Source: Flavobacterium sp. CF108 (GTDB lineage Bacteria > Bacteroidota > Bacteroidia > Flavobacteriales > Flavobacteriaceae). From it: a stretch of 64,000 bases of DNA. The position numbers and the translations under genes were made by a program. Where the stretch lies: assembly GCF_900129795.1 (NCBI RefSeq), contig NZ_FQWW01000008.1, positions 11,480-75,479 of the forward strand, read 5' to 3'. Below are positions 61,058 to 64,000 of the stretch, one piece after another. Below the pieces are notes generated by a model. That model searched no databases. It was not told where the DNA came from and saw only the letters and a program-made list of their open reading frames with translations. The first letter of the stretch is position 1, and every line of letters begins with the position of its first letter.

Positions 61058-64000
61058 ATGTTCAAAATATTTATACAAAGACCTGTACTGGCAACCGTAA
61101 TCTCCATTTTATTGGTGATTCTTGGAGTACTTGGTTTAACTAAACTGCCTTTACAACAGTTTCCTGATATTGCGCCGCCATCGGTTTTGGTAACGGCAGT
61201 ATATCCGGGAGCAAACGCAGAAACGGTTTTACGTTCTGTGGCACCTTCTATCGAAGAATCTATAAATGGTGTAGAAAACATGACTTACATGAGTTCTACA
61301 GCAAGTAACGACGGTACTTTAGCGATTACTGTTTTCTTTAAACTGGGTACAGATGCTGACCAGGCTGCTGTAAACGTACAAAACAGAGTTGCACAGGCAA
61401 CGAGCCAGCTTCCTGCAGAGGTTGTACAGCAAGGTATTGTTACGGCGAAACAACAAAACAGTTTCATCATGGCAATTGGTATGTATACTGATGATGAAGC
61501 AAAATATGATCAGACTTTTGTTGCCAACTATGCACAAATCAATATTATTCCAGAACTAAAACGTATTCCGGGTGTAGGTTCTGCCAGTATTTTTGGTGGT
61601 GTAAAAGATTACTCTATGCGTGTTTGGTTAAATCCAACGCAGATGTCAACTTATAAAGTGACGCCAAGCGAAGTTATGGGCGCTATTCAGGACAAAAGTT
61701 TGGAAGCTGCTCCGGGTAAATTTGGAGAGCGAAGCAAAGAAGTTTTTGAATACGTTATTAAATACAAAGGGAAATTAACTAAACCAGAAGATTATGAAAA
61801 TATTGCTATACGTTCTAATGCAGATGGTTCAGTACTTCGCTTAAAAGATGTTGCGAGAGTTGAACTTGGAGCATACTCTTATAACAGTTTAACTCGTTTA
61901 AATGGTAAAAAAGGAATTGTAATTGGGGTTATTCAGTTAGCTGGATCTAACTCAAATGATATTCAGATTGCCATTAACAAAATGATGGAAAAGGCTTCTA
62001 AAGATTTTCCTAAAGGCATAAAACACAATATTTTCTATAGTACAAAAGTATCTCTTGACCAATCTATTGAGCAAGTTGAGCATACATTATTAGAAGCTTT
62101 TATACTTGTATTTATTGTGGTATTTATCTTCTTGCAAGATTTTAGATCAACATTAATCCCGGCTATTGCTGTACCTGTAGCAATTTTAGGAACGTTCTTC
62201 TTCATGCAGTTATTCGGATTTTCGATCAACCTTTTAACACTTTTCGCATTAATTCTGGCGATTGGTATTGTGGTCGATGATGCCATTGTGGTAGTCGAAG
62301 CGGTGCATGCGAAAATGGAGCACAAACGCTTGTCTCCAAAAATCGCAACCCATGAAGCAATGCACGAAATAACGGGTGCTATTATCTCGATTACGCTGGT
62401 AATGGCTGCTGTTTTCCTGCCGGTTGGTTTTATGGAAGGTTCTACAGGAGTTTTCTATCGTCAGTTTGCCTTTACTATGGCAATTGCAATTGTAATTTCG
62501 GCTGTTAATGCCTTAACATTGAGTCCGGCGCTTGCGGCATTATTTTTAAAAGATAATCACGGAGCACACGATCACGACGCAGCTTATGTGAAAAAAGGAT
62601 TTAAAGAGAAGTTCTTTACCGCTTTCAACAGCAGTTTTGAATCTTTAACGAATCGTTACGTAGGCGGACTTAAATTCTTAATCAGAAGAAAATGGTTAAG
62701 TATGGGCGGATTAGCTCTAATTGTTGTGGCAACTGTTGTAATGGTAAAAACAACTCCTGCAGGATTTATTCCAACAGAAGATCAAGGATTTATTGCGATT
62801 GCAGTAAATACACCATCTGGAACATCATTAGACGGAACTCAAAAAGTAATGACCGAAGCGGAGAATACTTTAAGAGGTTTAGATGCTTCAAGATTTGTAA
62901 CCGCAATTTCAGGTTTCAACTTATTGACCAACTCTACAAGTCCATCTTCTGCAGTTGTATTCGTATTGCTTAAACCAAACGAAGAACGCGGCGAAGTAAA
63001 AAACATTGACGAAATCATGAATCAGGTTCGCGGTAAACTGGGCACTATTTCTGGCGGAAGTTTCTTCGTATTCAGTTTCCCAACTGTTCCAGGATTTAGT
63101 AACGTTGAGGCTTTAGATTTAGTTTTACAAGATAAAACGGGAGGAAAACTGGATAAATTCAGTGGAATTTCTCAAAACTTTATCGGTGAATTAATGAAAC
63201 GTCCGGAAATTGCCGTTGCCTTTACCAGTTTCAAAGCAGATTATCCTCAATTGCAATTGGAAGTTAATGACGAAAAAGCAAATCAATTAGGCGTAAATGT
63301 AAAAGACATTCTGCAGACAATGCAGGCTTATTTTGGTAGTGCGCAGGCATCTGATTTCAACAGATTTGGTAAATATTACCGTGTTGTAGTTCAGGCTGAT
63401 ATTGCAGACAGAGCTGATCCATCAGCAATTGACCGTGTATTTGTAAAAAACAGAACAGGCGAAATGGTTCCAATAAATACTTTAGTAAAACTAACTCGTA
63501 TTTATGGTTCAGAAACCGCATCACGATACAATTTATTTAACTCAATTTCTATTAATGCCATTCCGAAACCAGGATTTAGTTCAGGAGATGCCATTAAAGC
63601 AATTGAAGAAGTAGCAGCACAACAATTACCTGCAGGTTACGGGTTTGAATTCTCGGGCCAAACTCGTGAGGAGATATCATCTGGAGGACAATCTGCAACA
63701 ATATTCTTACTGTGTTTGATATTCGTTTATTTCCTACTTGCTGCACAGTATGAAAGTTACATTTTGCCTTTGGCAGTAATCTTATCAATCCCTGCAGGTA
63801 TTTTTGGAGTATTCGCAGCTATTGGTTTAACTGGTATTGAAAACAACATTTATGTACAAGTTGCCCTTGTCATGCTGATTGGACTTCTCGCCAAAAATGC
63901 CATCCTGATCGTCGAATTTGCCGTGCAGAAAAGAAAATCGGGACAAGCGTTAATAAGAGCTTCAATCGATGCTGCAAAATTACGTTTGCGACCAATTATC
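61058..64000 (+). CDS. AcrB-type RND efflux pump, 3' end outside window
   Basis: The frame is open for 981 codons to the right edge. It starts MFKIFIQRPVLATVISILL, the usual HAE1-type start. TM4 carries the proton-relay Asp pair in LALILAIGIVVDDAIVVVEAV, and the periplasmic domain has IPGVGSASIFGG and TEDQGFIAIAV. TM10-11 includes LVMLIGLLAKNAILIVEFA with the conserved Lys. Roughly 60-80 residues, TM11 end to TM12, are missing. It exports hydrophobic compounds with the adaptor upstream. A TolC-like gene probably follows outside the window. Confidence 0.94.
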   Translation, partial: MFKIFIQRPVLATVISILLVILGVLGLTKLPLQQFPDIAPPSVLVTAVYPGANAETVLRSVAPSIEESINGVENMTYMSSTASNDGTLAITVFFKLGTDADQAAVNVQNRVAQATSQLPAEVVQQGIVTAKQQNSFIMAIGMYTDDEAKYDQTFVANYAQINIIPELKRIPGVGSASIFGGVKDYSMRVWLNPTQMSTYKVTPSEVMGAIQDKSLEAAPGKFGERSKEVFEYVIKYKGKLTKPEDYENIAIRSNADGSVLRLKDVARVELGAYSYNSLTRLNGKKGIVIGVIQLAGSNSNDIQIAINKMMEKASKDFPKGIKHNIFYSTKVSLDQSIEQVEHTLLEAFILVFIVVFIFLQDFRSTLIPAIAVPVAILGTFFFMQLFGFSINLLTLFALILAIGIVVDDAIVVVEAVHAKMEHKRLSPKIATHEAMHEITGAIISITLVMAAVFLPVGFMEGSTGVFYRQFAFTMAIAIVISAVNALTLSPALAALFLKDNHGAHDHDAAYVKKGFKEKFFTAFNSSFESLTNRYVGGLKFLIRRKWLSMGGLALIVVATVVMVKTTPAGFIPTEDQGFIAIAVNTPSGTSLDGTQKVMTEAENTLRGLDASRFVTAISGFNLLTNSTSPSSAVVFVLLKPNEERGEVKNIDEIMNQVRGKLGTISGGSFFVFSFPTVPGFSNVEALDLVLQDKTGGKLDKFSGISQNFIGELMKRPEIAVAFTSFKADYPQLQLEVNDEKANQLGVNVKDILQTMQAYFGSAQASDFNRFGKYYRVVVQADIADRADPSAIDRVFVKNRTGEMVPINTLVKLTRIYGSETASRYNLFNSISINAIPKPGFSSGDAIKAIEEVAAQQLPAGYGFEFSGQTREEISSGGQSATIFLLCLIFVYFLLAAQYESYILPLAVILSIPAGIFGVFAAIGLTGIENNIYVQVALVMLIGLLAKNAILIVEFAVQKRKSGQALIRASIDAAKLRLRPII

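Noticed and set aside
61048..62325. Minus-strand frames inside the AcrB-type pump
   Set aside because: These are antisense shadows of the pump gene. The plus-strand frame is continuous and shows all RND motifs.

Overview
The window reads as chromosome of a flavobacterium (Bacteroidota, probably Flavobacterium or a close relative). The evidence is an AT-rich sequence, a SusC/SusD pair, LytTR two-component genes, N-terminal signal peptides ending in A-Q or lipobox L-x-S-C, -7 elements of the form TAnnTTTG, and no clear Shine-Dalgarno sequences. Dispersed palindromic repeats fill many gaps. No rRNA, tRNA, CRISPR array or intact insertion sequence was found.

Layout. 1-2277 (minus): the 5' part of a secreted collagen-like repeat protein that runs off the left edge. 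2658-19293 (minus): a pectin/rhamnogalacturonan utilisation locus with CE12 acetylesterase, GH28, PL10-CE8 fusion, GH43, GH105, DUF4861, an esterase, SusD, SusC and a second GH28. 19584-20612 (plus): a divergent LacI-type regulator. 20830-30803 (minus): the cytoplasmic galacturonate and unsaturated-uronate pathway (uxaA, uxaB, eda, kdgK, uxaC, kduD, kduI) and a hexuronate MFS transporter. 31208-32149: another secreted esterase. Three near-identical 14-bp palindromes sit directly after the -7 elements of the outer GH28, kduI and transporter genes, and a fourth lies before the regulator, so degradation, import and catabolism form one apparent regulon.

33282-41901: an exported YcaC-like hydrolase, an amidohydrolase and an alginate-export-type porin, then a 2H phosphoesterase, an AraC regulator and two short-chain dehydrogenases. 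41987-50953: two PepSY-like secreted proteins and a LytS/LytTR pair, divergent from a TolC-RND-adaptor efflux operon whose pump carries an EF-hand-like loop.

50954-58984 is an accessory region. A 180-bp direct repeat brackets a 2.7-kb segment holding a SLATT-like two-TM protein, a membrane-anchored prokaryotic-YEATS-like protein and a small opposing operon. Next to it are an 89-aa protein paired with a cytoplasmic trypsin-like protease, several unrecognised genes, tandem 170-bp repeats and two structured elements. 58985-64000: a TetR regulator and an AcrA/AcrB efflux operon preceded by five copies of one 25-bp operator-like sequence. The pump gene runs off the right edge.
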